A DNA stretch of 64,000 nt from Pedobacter insulae. GTDB lineage: Bacteria > Bacteroidota > Bacteroidia > Sphingobacteriales > Sphingobacteriaceae. The translations under genes and the position numbers were made by a program. Location of the stretch: NCBI RefSeq assembly GCF_900113525.1, contig NZ_FOPP01000013.1:1-64000 (forward strand), written 5' to 3'. The notes below the pieces were generated by a model that was not told the origin of the DNA, made no database searches, and was given only the letters and a program-made list of their open reading frames with translations. Shown here one piece after another: positions 33,098 to 42,700 of the stretch (the stretch's first letter is position 1; the number at the start of each line of letters is the position of its first letter).

Positions 33098-33257
33098 GGC
33101 GCAAACTCAAAAGATTTCAATAAAAACACCTAAACGTATTTGTTTAGTTGTCTATTTTTTCTTAGATTTATTCATATCAACTAACCCCCAAGGATTCCCA
33201 AGAATATTAATTTGCGGTCCAATTTTTTAACTTAGTTAAAGCCAAAAAAAGATCTCC

Positions 33258-33635
33258 ATGAATAAAAAACTACAAATTTTAACTGTCGACAGGAAAAACG
33301 GAGATGGGTACTGGATAGCGGGAATATTTGAAAACGAAGAAGCAGTTTCAAAATACATTGATCTTTATCTATTTGAAGATGATGACTTCGAAGTGGAAAC
33401 ATTCGACTTTCCGAATGAAGTAAAGAGCTTGGACAATCAAGAATATGCTTATCAGGTATTGGCAATCAACAACACTACATTTGCCATTGAACGAATTTTA
33501 GACCCTGAAGATTTTAGAGGCTTAACCATAGAAAACGATCCAAAATCGCCCTTAAGAATTACATTGTCTGCTAAAAACGCCGCGGATGCCCAGGCTAAAT
33601 GCTTGCAGATCATGTCTAAACAATTGGTAGATTAG
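33258..33635 (+). CDS. Conserved hypothetical protein
   Basis: A 125-residue acidic cytosolic protein (MNKKLQILTVDRKNGDGYWI, FENEEAVSKYIDLYLFEDDD, FRGLTIENDPKSPLRITLSA). It has a mixed alpha/beta pattern and no motif I recognise. It lies 24 bp before the acetyltransferase gene and may be co-transcribed with it. Confidence 0.7.
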   Translation: MNKKLQILTVDRKNGDGYWIAGIFENEEAVSKYIDLYLFEDDDFEVETFDFPNEVKSLDNQEYAYQVLAINNTTFAIERILDPEDFRGLTIENDPKSPLRITLSAKNAADAQAKCLQIMSKQLVD

Positions 33636-33659
33636 AAGCAATTTTCTTACATTTAACGT

Positions 33660-34121
33660 ATGATTACGCTATTAAGAACTGATGCTACAAATACAGATTT
33701 CATAGCGTTGGTAAAATCATTAGATGAATATTTAGCACTTATGGATGGTGCTGAACACTCATTTTATTCGCAATTCAACAAAATTACGCTGCTCAACAAT
33801 GTCGTCATAGCCTTTGATGACAATACTCCAATTGGATGCGGGGCATTCAAACCTATTGATGACAATAAGGTTGAAATCAAAAGAATGTTTGTGAAGGAGG
33901 AGGCTAGAGGGCAAAGAATTGCCTCGAAAATACTAACCGAGCTAGAAAATTGGGCCTCAGCATTAGGATTTAATCATTATATTTTAGAAACGGGCATTAA
34001 ACAGACCGCCGCAGTAGCTTTGTACCACAAAATGGGATATCGACAAATCCCAAATTATGGCCAATACGAAGGAATAACAAACAGCATTTGTTTTTCAAAA
34101 GCCAATGAGGGTCACTGTTGA
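33660..34121 (+). CDS. GNAT-family N-acetyltransferase
   Basis: A 153-residue acetyl-CoA-dependent acetyltransferase. The core is present: VVIAFDDNTPIGCGAFKPID (strands 2-4), VEIKRMFVKEEARGQRIASK (motif A with the RGQRIA acetyl-CoA loop near residues 84-89), and LGFNHYILETGIKQTAAVAL, YHKMGYRQIPNYG at the end. The substrate is not predictable. Length is normal. Confidence 0.9.
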   Translation: MITLLRTDATNTDFIALVKSLDEYLALMDGAEHSFYSQFNKITLLNNVVIAFDDNTPIGCGAFKPIDDNKVEIKRMFVKEEARGQRIASKILTELENWASALGFNHYILETGIKQTAAVALYHKMGYRQIPNYGQYEGITNSICFSKANEGHC

Positions 34122-34331
34122 ATATAGGAGAAGGTTAGGCAACCAATTCCCCATTTTTACCCGATTTTTAAATACCAACACCATTCCCTACAAAACCGTT
34201 AAGTTTGGGGCGCATTGAAAAACATCCTTTTAAATAGCTTAAGCAGCTTATTTTTCGAAAAATCAATCTACTAAAAAGTAAACCAAGCGAATGGCATTAC
34301 TGTTGCCTATTCATATGTAAATTATATACCA

Positions 34332-34529
34332 ATGAAATTTGCAAAACCCATTCTTGTTTTAATTACGATTTTGATATTGACCTATACCGTAAGCGCAAGT
34401 AATGTATCTTTTAATCATTTAGAAATAAGCAGTCAAATTCCGGTAACTGCTTTACCGCTAAACGGTGATTTATTATTTGCATTATGTGCAATTGCTTCCT
34501 TAGGAGGATATCTTGCTCTTAAAAAATAG
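34332..34529 (+). CDS. Short exported membrane-anchored peptide
   Basis: A 65-residue protein with a signal-like helix (PILVLITILILTYTVSA), a short outside stretch (NVSFNHLEISSQIPVTA), then PLNGDLLFALCAIASLGGYLALKK: a Pro-Leu-Asn-Gly turn, a hydrophobic helix and basic end. That layout recalls C-terminal sorting tails of the exosortase type (PID-CTERM-like), but no exosortase is visible here, so this is speculation. It converges on the SDR gene. Confidence 0.6.
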   Translation: MKFAKPILVLITILILTYTVSASNVSFNHLEISSQIPVTALPLNGDLLFALCAIASLGGYLALKK

Positions 34530-34533
34530 CGAA

Positions 34534-35346
34534 CTACACTCCGCTATTTACAAAAAAACCACCATCCACATTAATTACAGTACCTGTTACAAATGAGGAG
34601 GCATCGCTCAATAACCATTGCAGTGCGCCAATCAACTCATCAGTATTACCAAAACGTTTAAACGGAGTTTGCTTAATGACCAGGTTTCCACGTTCTGTAT
34701 AACTGCCATCTGGCTGGGTAAGCAAGGCTCTATTTTGCTCTGTTAAAAAAAAACCTGGGGCAATTGCATTCATCCTCACTTTATCTCCAAACCTATTAGC
34801 GAGCTCAACAGCAAACCACTGGGTATAACAATCTATTGCGGCCTTACCCATACTGTATCCCAAAACTCTAGTAATTACCCTTTTTGAACTCATAGAAGAT
34901 ATATTTACAATGCTACCTTTTCCCCTTTCAAGCATTACTTTCCCAAAAATCTGAGTGGGAATTAAGGTTCCCCAAAGATTCAGTTCCATGGCTTTGCGCA
35001 TTCCATTGATATTCATCCCAAAAATATCGTCGTCTTTTAAAATAATTGCTTCTGGTATGTTTCCTCCCGCAGCATTTACTAAACCATCTATTCTTCCAAA
35101 CTCGTTTAATACTTTGTCTCGTGCTACTTCCAAAGTCGCTTCATTTAATACATCAGCGATGAGTGCGATTGCTTTCCCTCCATTTTTTTTCACGTCGGCC
35201 ACTCTGCTCTTCGCTACATCTTCATTACGCCCTAATATAGCAACCGTACCACCTGCTTCGGTTATACCTTTTATAAATGATTGTCCAATAATGCCTGTCC
35301 CTCCGGTTACTACTATTACCTTATCTTGTAAAGAAAAATTTGTCAT
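34534..35346 (-). CDS. Short-chain dehydrogenase/reductase (fructuronate-reductase-like)
   Basis: A 270-residue NAD(P)-dependent oxidoreductase. Marks are the Rossmann loop VVTGGTGIIGQSF (about residues 12-24), NAAGGNIPEA, the catalytic Ser in GSIVNISSMSSKRV, the YSMGKAAID Tyr-Lys pair (about 163-171) and NVDGGFFVNSGV at the end. The wording matches a Bacteroidota SDR group annotated as D-mannonate oxidoreductase (fructuronate reductase). I prefer the ATG at 35344-35346 (MTNFSLQDK); an upstream ATG adds seven residues. Substrate unproven; no uronate genes are adjacent. Confidence 0.87.
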   Translation of the reverse strand: MTNFSLQDKVIVVTGGTGIIGQSFIKGITEAGGTVAILGRNEDVAKSRVADVKKNGGKAIALIADVLNEATLEVARDKVLNEFGRIDGLVNAAGGNIPEAIILKDDDIFGMNINGMRKAMELNLWGTLIPTQIFGKVMLERGKGSIVNISSMSSKRVITRVLGYSMGKAAIDCYTQWFAVELANRFGDKVRMNAIAPGFFLTEQNRALLTQPDGSYTERGNLVIKQTPFKRFGNTDELIGALQWLLSDASSFVTGTVINVDGGFFVNSGV

Positions 35347-35420
35347 GCTTGTTCCTATATTAATCATAAGCCCGAAGATAATATAATTAAGGATGAATGC
35401 TTAGGAAAGGAATGAAATCT

Positions 35421-35459
35421 GTTAAACTTTGTTAAACAACAAGTTAAACTATGTTAAAG
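35421..35459. promoter_or_regulatory. Four GTTAAA direct repeats upstream of the SDR gene
   Basis: GTTAAAC, GTTAAAC, GTTAAAC and GTTAAAG begin at 35421, 35431, 35443 and 35453 (spacing 10, 12, 10 bp, so on one helix face). They lie between two divergent genes, 75 bp from the SDR start. The TTGTTAAAC form equals half of the TetR operator at 52919-52938. Confidence 0.5.
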
Positions 35460-35517
35460 GGTTTTAATTAATTAATCAAGCTATTAGCTTTAGCTAAATC
35501 TTAACTCTCAGTAAATT

Positions 35518-35859
35518 ATGTTAATTATTATTCGGTATCTTTTTATAGCATTATTAGTCAAATGGAGTTCCTCATCTACTACAAATATTGTGGGAAAAGT
35601 GAGCGGTAAAGTGATGAATGAGAAAGCAGCACCTCTAAAAAACAAGTTAGTTTCTCTGGCCTCCGATTCGTTAGTTGTGAGAATGACTCGAACTAACGAT
35701 AAAGGAAATTTTGTGTTCGACAAGCTTCCTCAGGGAAATTATAGAATTTTAATCATGATTTCCGGTTATAAAAAATTTACAACAGGCTTTTTTCAGCTAA
35801 CTGAAAGTAAACCATCAAGGGATTTCCGCGAAATAGCATTAAGTCCTTCAGCCGACTAA
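35518..35859 (+). CDS. Exported protein with carboxypeptidase-regulatory-like domain
   Basis: A 113-residue protein with an N-terminal hydrophobic signal or anchor (MLIIIRYLFIALLVKWSSSS) and one CarboxypepD_reg/CNA-B-type beta sandwich: VSGKVMNEKAAPLKNKLVSL, TNDKGNFVFDKLPQGNYRIL, IMISGYKKFTTGFFQLT. Such domains usually form the plug-proximal part of TonB-dependent receptors, but here the domain stands alone. It is divergent from the SDR gene and convergent with the HAD gene. Confidence 0.75.
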   Translation: MLIIIRYLFIALLVKWSSSSTTNIVGKVSGKVMNEKAAPLKNKLVSLASDSLVVRMTRTNDKGNFVFDKLPQGNYRILIMISGYKKFTTGFFQLTESKPSRDFREIALSPSAD

Positions 35860-35869
35860 ATAAATCAAT

Positions 35870-36745
35870 TTATGAATTCTTAGCTGCTAATAGTAATGCT
35901 CCAAATGTAGCTACATTATCGGCTATTATATCGGCCTTTACTGCTGCATGAATGGTATCGGTAATTGTGGCCTCGCCCGAAAGCACTAGGACACCCAAAG
36001 CATTTGCATTGACAGCCATTTTAACATCTGTATATAATCGATCGCCTACCATAGCAATCTCATCAGATCTTAACCCATAACGTTGTAAAATACCATCCAA
36101 CATTCTGGGATCTGGCTTTCCAACCACCACATCGGGCTGCCTTTTTGTAGCACCTTCCAAGCATGCACAAATTGCACCGCAATCGACCAAAATAACGGCT
36201 TGATCTGTCGGACAAACCCAATCAGGGTTGGTTGCTATGTAAACTAATTGCCGACTTATCCACCAGGCAGCTCTGCACAATCTGGCATATGTTAATGAGG
36301 TATCAAAACTAACCACAACAGCATCGGGTATGTCATCTGCATCATCAGCAGTTGAAATAAATCCGTTTTCTTCAAATTCGGCAATCATACTTGGCGTGCC
36401 TAAAATGAAAAGGCGCTTAACTTCAGGGTAATTATTTTTAAGATAATCGATAGTGCCCAATGCCGAAGTGTACATTTCTTCGATATTGGCCTTGATCCCC
36501 ATTTTAGCCAAATGACTTAAATAATCGTGGGTGTTCTTCGATGGATTATTAGTTAAAAAAGAGTAACCGATCCCAGCCTTTCTTAAACCAGCTAAGAACT
36601 CAATCGTATACGGAAACAAAGTGCTTCCATTATAAATGGTACCATCCATATCGAGTGCAACGTGTTTAATTCGCTTCAACTTTTCATTCAATTGAGGCGA
36701 AACAGGTTGGTGAATCCCTTCAAATATTTTATCTTCCAATTTCAT
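35870..36745 (-). CDS. HAD-IIA family phosphatase (NagD-like)
   Basis: A 291-residue phosphatase of HAD subclass IIA. All motifs are visible: nucleophile loop ALDMDGTIYNG (about residues 31-41), FLTNNPSKNTHDYL (motif II), GKPDPRMLDGIL (motif III Lys), and MVGDRLYTDVKMA (motif IV). The C2a cap lies between. Family members hydrolyse small phosphate esters such as p-nitrophenyl phosphate, UMP or glycerol phosphate. It is the last gene of an operon with the transporter (5 bp gap) and the AraM-like dehydrogenase, which makes a glycerol or sugar phosphate the likely substrate. Confidence 0.9.
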   Translation of the reverse strand: MKLEDKIFEGIHQPVSPQLNEKLKRIKHVALDMDGTIYNGSTLFPYTIEFLAGLRKAGIGYSFLTNNPSKNTHDYLSHLAKMGIKANIEEMYTSALGTIDYLKNNYPEVKRLFILGTPSMIAEFEENGFISTADDADDIPDAVVVSFDTSLTYARLCRAAWWISRQLVYIATNPDWVCPTDQAVILVDCGAICACLEGATKRQPDVVVGKPDPRMLDGILQRYGLRSDEIAMVGDRLYTDVKMAVNANALGVLVLSGEATITDTIHAAVKADIIADNVATFGALLLAAKNS

Positions 36746-36750
36746 TATAA

Positions 36751-38244
36751 TTAATTTTCCAACTCGTCGTATCCGTGAGCCTTAGCTTTCCACATTAAGG
36801 CAAAAATAAGTACTCCAGCCAATGCCATTCCAATCATCATCATAAACACATAATCCCAAGCTTTTCCGGGGTTTACCTTATTTATCGAATCAACCATGTA
36901 TCCTACCCCAACTCCCGAAACTAACCCACTCGCATAACCAAACAAGCCGGTTAAACCGTTTGCAGTGGCTGCGGCTCTATTGGTTGCCTGGTTTGCTGCC
37001 GCTATACCAATAAGCGCCTGTGGACCATAAATAAAAAATCCAGCCATAGCCAATACCGATATCATGATCCATTGTGGGCTACTATCTGGCAAGTATAAGA
37101 AAATCGTCATAAATATGGCCACACCCACCATACAGTACAATGAAGTTCGGTGAGCCTTTCCGGCGAAGTATTTATCGGTAGCCCATCCTGCTGCAAGCAT
37201 ACCTAAAATTCCGAAAATTTCAAAAACGGCCACTGTCCAGCCAGCGTTCGACAAAGTCATTCCATGGGCTTCTTTTAGAAATGTTGGACCCCAGTCCAAT
37301 ACAGCAAAACGAACTACATATACAAAAAAATTGGCTATTCCCAATATCCAAATCCATTTGTTACGATACACAGATTTGCGGAGAAAAGCTTTAAATTCAG
37401 CAGAAGACTCCCTCCCTTTTTTGTAGGTTTTATGAAGCTCTGGCAAGTCTACCGAAGATGGCGTATCACGCAAGGTTATAAATAAGCCAATAGAACCTGC
37501 TAATGCGATTGCGGCAGGTATCCAAAAACACCATCTCCATGCACCATAATGAGTAGCCGATTCGATTACGCTTTTCATTTTGTCTGCATCATTGACATTA
37601 ATCTTCAAATTGGCAGCGATTGAATTGACTATCTCGGGATTAGCACTCATATCTGTACCCAAAGTGCCCATGATATAACCTGCAAGTATAGCCACCAGTG
37701 CAGCGCCAATAGAATGCGAGGTATTCCAAACCGACATTTTAGTAGCCAGTTCGTTTTGTGGTATCCAATGGGTTAATAAGCGTGCTACAGGTGGGAAACC
37801 ACTTCCCTGTATGAAGTTGTTAAGGATTAGAATAACACCGAAAATGAGAACCATAGTATTGGTGAACATAGGTCCGCCTGTTTGCCCTGTAAACAAGCTA
37901 CTTAAATCAGCCCCCCAACCAAATGCAAAATTAGCCACCGCACATAAAAATAAACCAATAGACATATGATAGCGCGCATTCATCCTGTCTGCAAGTATCC
38001 CATTTAAAAACCGAGATATCCCATAAACAATGGTTACCAGAGTCATAATAATCCCGAAACTAGTTTTAGTGATCCCGTATTCAGCTGTTAATCCCGGAAT
38101 GGCAAAAGAAAAATTCTTTCGAACAAAATAAAATATGGCGTAACCAACCATAGTGGCAATGATCGTACGCACTTGCCAATATTTAAATTTTTTACTTGAA
38201 GTAGCATCAGTTAATGGCTGCCCTTGATTAACATTGTGATCCAT
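36751..38244 (-). CDS. OPA-type MFS organophosphate transporter
   Basis: A 497-residue inner-membrane transporter with about 12 helices in two bundles. The start of the bundle (MVGYAIFYFVRKNFSFAIPG, then GITKTSFGIIMTLVTIVYGISRFLNGILADR) and FIQGSGFPPVARLLTHWIP match the organophosphate:phosphate antiporter group (GlpT/UhpT/UhpC). These exchange glycerol-3-phosphate or hexose phosphate for phosphate. It lies between the dehydrogenase (17 bp) and phosphatase genes, so it most likely supplies or exports a phosphorylated three-carbon polyol. Confidence 0.9.
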   Translation of the reverse strand: MDHNVNQGQPLTDATSSKKFKYWQVRTIIATMVGYAIFYFVRKNFSFAIPGLTAEYGITKTSFGIIMTLVTIVYGISRFLNGILADRMNARYHMSIGLFLCAVANFAFGWGADLSSLFTGQTGGPMFTNTMVLIFGVILILNNFIQGSGFPPVARLLTHWIPQNELATKMSVWNTSHSIGAALVAILAGYIMGTLGTDMSANPEIVNSIAANLKINVNDADKMKSVIESATHYGAWRWCFWIPAAIALAGSIGLFITLRDTPSSVDLPELHKTYKKGRESSAEFKAFLRKSVYRNKWIWILGIANFFVYVVRFAVLDWGPTFLKEAHGMTLSNAGWTVAVFEIFGILGMLAAGWATDKYFAGKAHRTSLYCMVGVAIFMTIFLYLPDSSPQWIMISVLAMAGFFIYGPQALIGIAAANQATNRAAATANGLTGLFGYASGLVSGVGVGYMVDSINKVNPGKAWDYVFMMMIGMALAGVLIFALMWKAKAHGYDELEN

Positions 38245-38261
38245 ATTGATTGGTTATTTTT

Positions 38262-39617
38262 TTAGGTTTTAATATTGGCTTGTCCTATTTCCCAAATGCC
38301 GTCCTTTCCAAACAGAGAATTTAGCCATTGATTCAGATATCCAGTTCGGACCGCTAGATCTAATATGGTAAAACGTCGACGTATAAACTGAGCTCGAATA
38401 AAGGTGTTGCGAAGCCTTTCCCTTGAAATCCCGATTTGTTCGGGTTCTGTCGGCGCACCCACTAAAGCTAACCTAGATTTTGCTTCCTTCAACGGGACAA
38501 GCTGTTTAGTCAGTCGACCCTTTAATATTTCCCAATCATTTTTGAATAGGGTTAGTTGAGCATTTAGCTCTTCCCGATTGGTGTATTTTGCTTTGGTTTC
38601 TTGCAAACCAACTTCAGAGAAATCTGTTCCTTCAAACATTTTTAAAGCTGCTACGTCTGATTCCGTAGGTGTTGGCCACTTCTCACAACTAGTTGCTACG
38701 TTTAAATCCTCCACATTTGTAGCTAGCAAGCTTTCATAGAATGCAGTTATTGCCAAGGTTCCAATACTTACCTGAAAGCCATGCGAAATATGCTCCCCAT
38801 TGTGTAAATGAGCTTCCATATTCCATAAATGGCTAAATTGATGTTCGGCTCCAGAGGCGGGGCGACTTGATTGAGACCATTGCATCGCAAACCCACCCAG
38901 CATCAATCCTTCAACCAATTTAGTAATTGCTTCGGGATCTCCTTTGCGTACGCCTTCGGGATCAGCAAGCGCTTGATGTAAACCATCCTGAATAATAGAC
39001 CATGCCTTCTGATCGATAGGTTCAACTTGCAATTGGTCAGCTAATATCCAATCAGCGCCAGCTGTAACCTTTGCAAACAAATCTGCATAACCCGAGGCTG
39101 TCATTTCAGATGGGGCTTTGCAGATGATGGCTATATCTGCTAGACAGGCTTGAGGCGCGGGACAATTAAAGGTTTGCTTTGCGCCATTTGCTGTTATGGA
39201 AGCACCAAAGGCAGTATATCCATCCATTGAAGCTGCGGTTGCGACACATAAGTATTGCCGATTAGATAAATGCGATGCGAGTTTAGTTAAATCATTAATC
39301 GTACCTGAGCCAATGGCAACCGGAATCGCGTTGTTAGTTTTTAAAAACAAAACCAGTTCCTCAACAAAAGCATACTCGGCATACAAATGCGGGGCCTGAA
39401 AGATAAATGGCTCTTCCTGTTCAATTCCAGCTTCTTTAAATCGACTGAAAACCTCCTCTCCCGCAATAGAAAAAGTGATTCGGTCGGCAACAATAACCGC
39501 CTTTTTCCCCGGAAACTGCTCATTAAATAATTCCGCCACTCCCGCTAAAACCCCAATCCCAATTTTAAGCGCTTTAGTTTCTCTTGCGGCCGTCAATGCA
39601 TTTTCAATGTTCGACAT
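38262..39617 (-). CDS. araM: sn-glycerol-1-phosphate dehydrogenase-like enzyme (AraM/EgsA type)
   Basis: A 451-residue member of the iron/nickel-dependent dehydrogenase group that holds glycerol-1-phosphate dehydrogenases. Cofactor motif VAIGSGTINDLTKLASHL (about residues 100-117), substrate loop VATAASMDGYTAFGAS, and metal-binding HxxxH residues in SGAEHQFSHLWNMEAHLHNG and HISHGFQV are visible. Known AraM proteins reduce DHAP to sn-glycerol-1-phosphate (the archaeal lipid stereochemistry). The C-terminal 120 residues are longer than in AraM of Bacillus. It leads an operon with an organophosphate transporter and a phosphatase. Confidence 0.87.
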   Translation of the reverse strand: MSNIENALTAARETKALKIGIGVLAGVAELFNEQFPGKKAVIVADRITFSIAGEEVFSRFKEAGIEQEEPFIFQAPHLYAEYAFVEELVLFLKTNNAIPVAIGSGTINDLTKLASHLSNRQYLCVATAASMDGYTAFGASITANGAKQTFNCPAPQACLADIAIICKAPSEMTASGYADLFAKVTAGADWILADQLQVEPIDQKAWSIIQDGLHQALADPEGVRKGDPEAITKLVEGLMLGGFAMQWSQSSRPASGAEHQFSHLWNMEAHLHNGEHISHGFQVSIGTLAITAFYESLLATNVEDLNVATSCEKWPTPTESDVAALKMFEGTDFSEVGLQETKAKYTNREELNAQLTLFKNDWEILKGRLTKQLVPLKEAKSRLALVGAPTEPEQIGISRERLRNTFIRAQFIRRRFTILDLAVRTGYLNQWLNSLFGKDGIWEIGQANIKT

Positions 39618-39748
39618 CGTTTTTTATATTCATTTCTCTGTACCTAAATGTTTCATATCGTATCGTTATTAAACGCATCATCTAAATCAAAGAAATAAAA
39701 TAAAAACAAATAAAACAAATCGAAAGCACTATATATGTTTGTACGCTT

Positions 39749-42700
39749 CTATCTTTGCAATATTTCGTGGGAGTTATCTTCCAAATTGGCATCAAGCAGA
39801 TAACAATAAGGATCTATAACAGCAATTTTTGGCTTTTGGTGAACAATAAGTGATAATTTGGTCTCTAAATGCTGAATGCGATATTTCTTTATAAAAACAG
39901 GTTTAGTAAGATTATCCCATTCAGGTTTTAGTTTATCAAATAAAGCGATAGAAACATCCATATCAGGTGGAAGAAGTTTTTTTGTACCCAACTTATTCAA
40001 TCCCACATTAACTTGAAGTTTCACCAGATAATTACCATCATCTGTAGGTTTACATGATAGCACTTTTATATTCATCTCATACTCGACTACCTGATTAAAA
40101 CTATCATCGACGAATTTCTTTTGGTTTGAGGGCAGGTACTCATTTAACAAACGCATAAAATCTGCTGTTGTAGCCTTTTGGTTTGGGTTTTCATGAGTAT
40201 TGATTAACTTTTTTAATACGTTATTAAATTCTTTTTCTCCAACCGCCTCCATAACAGCATACATGTTTATTCCTCCTTTTTGATAATATACGTATGCTTG
40301 ATCGATGACTTTAGTCATAGGCAGCTCTTTTTCGTTGGGGCTGCGATTGGCAAAATAAAGGCGGTTATCTAGCTGGAAATAATTGCTCAAATACATTTTA
40401 CCGAAAGCTTTTTCTATAAGGACAGCCTCTGTATACTTTGCTAAAGATTCGGTAAGCATCGACCTTCCAGCAACATTTGCGGGATCCAATTTATTAGCCC
40501 ACCATTGATGCGCAACCTCATGTGTAGTAATTGCATAAGCTTGGTCTATTTGGCTTGGATTATTGAAATTACTTAAGAAATTAATCTTTTCTGAACTAAA
40601 TACCACTCCGGGATAAGCGGTAGCTGCTCCTCGATAATGTGGTATTTCGGCCAGCACAAATTGCTTTAAAGGGTAAGATCCAAAGTTACTAGCACAGTAA
40701 TCAATTGCCTCTTTAACTCCCTTCATCATGCTGTTTAAATTGTATTCGTGTCCCTTTCTATAATAAATACTTAGGTTAATGCCCTTGTGTTTTTCCATCT
40801 TGATCTCATAGTTAGCCGAACTTAATGCGAACATGAAATTGATTGGATGAGTAGTTTTATAGTGAAAAAAACGGCGTTTATTAGCAACCCAGGATTTCTG
40901 TAAGGTTCCAACAGTAACAACCTCTTGATCCAGTGCTGTAGAAATCACCGTTTCCAGATTAATTAGATGATAATTGCCATTAACTTTAACCTGTTTAATC
41001 TTTACTGGAAGATTTGCATTTCGTCTGGTTCTTATATCATTTGTTAACAGGCTTTCATCAAAGCCAAAATGAGGTACATATTTCTCCAGTTCGATATAAG
41101 TTCCATCAGAGGATAAAGAATTTTCCGTATTAAACGGTACAAAGCCATCTCTAACTATTCTTAATTTGAAATACATAGTTGTTTCTGTATTTGGCAGCAA
41201 CGGTTTTTTTAAATTAATGAACTGCTGGTTAAATAGTGGGTCCTGTCGTTGGTTCTCTCCATTTGGAATAGTAACTTCAAAATGATTGACAGATTGATCC
41301 AAGCTCACCCACACCTGACGAATGGGGTCGTTTGTTTCATTTCTTAATCGATAAGTTCCGCTAACTAGATAAGTACCATCATTGGTCAAAAGATCAACAG
41401 TAGTTTTAACAGATTTGATAATAGGTTGGGGAAGGTGAGCAAGCGATGCGTATTTTTTCTCATAATTAACCTGCCATGCTAATTTTGCCTCTTTATTACG
41501 ATAATTACCAATCACATTTGTGCGGTGATAAATAAAGACCCCGCTCCCTAACCACACTACAACGCCCAATAAGAAAATAAACTTAGTTTTGCCGATTGTT
41601 TTGGGTATGGCTTTTAGTCGGTTAAAAAAAGTTCGCTGTACACTACCTTGCCACATCCCAACTGTTGTTATAGCTAAAATTATCGCAAAACCAGACCAGT
41701 ACAACATATACCAGTTAAAGGCCCGTACATAATGGCCAAATCCATTGAAATAAGAAAATTGAAGTGTGGGAACATTAGCAAATCGAAGCATAAAATGATT
41801 TATTCCAATTTGCGAGGAGAAAATAAAAAGTAGGACGACCATCATACTCATCAACAGACTTAAGTATTTATTATCTGATAAATTTTGAACAAATACAATG
41901 AGTACAACAAAAAGAAGCAAGGGAAAGGCACTATAATAATATAAAGAAAAATATTTTAATAGTTCGAATTCAAAGTAGCCATTTACAACCTGTACGCTAA
42001 TACCTATGGCGATATTTAGCGTAACCAATACCATCACCAATACACTTAAGGTTAAACATTTTGCCGCCCATAACACTCCTCCTCTTACCGGCGTACTGTA
42101 AATCAAGGCTTCGATTTTCGCAGCTTTTTCTTTACCTACAAGCTCAGCGGCATAGAAGACAATTAAAATGAGACCAAAATTTATGGATCTTATTTGCTCT
42201 AAAATAAATCCCGTTGTTGGATAGGCCTGAATTCCATAAGCTCCATTAAAAAGCGCATCCTTTAACTCGACCCCAAAGACGAATAACCAAAGCAGTAACA
42301 TCACCATAAAGGGGATATGCTTAAACAATGAGATTAGTTCGAGTTTAAACTGCGAGGCAAATGAGTAAAAATTATAATTAAACCCAGTTGGCTGTACATT
42401 AAAATGTTTAAAAGGAATTTTAACTGATTTACTTTTTTCTTTACTTTTTGTTTTCAACTGTTTAGGAACCGACAATCTGAAATTAAAGAGATTGTAGGTT
42501 ATCAATATAATTAAGCTACTCACACTTAACCAAATCAACCTATTAGCCAAAAACAAGCCACCTACGGGAAAAAGCTGATAATTTTTTACAATATCCGGCC
42601 ATTTTTTGGTCTCCGTAAAAAAAGAGGTCATCCCAAAAGGATCAAACAAAAAGGGCAGCATACTTGGATCATTTACCTTTAAAGTTGAAGTCGCAAATAA

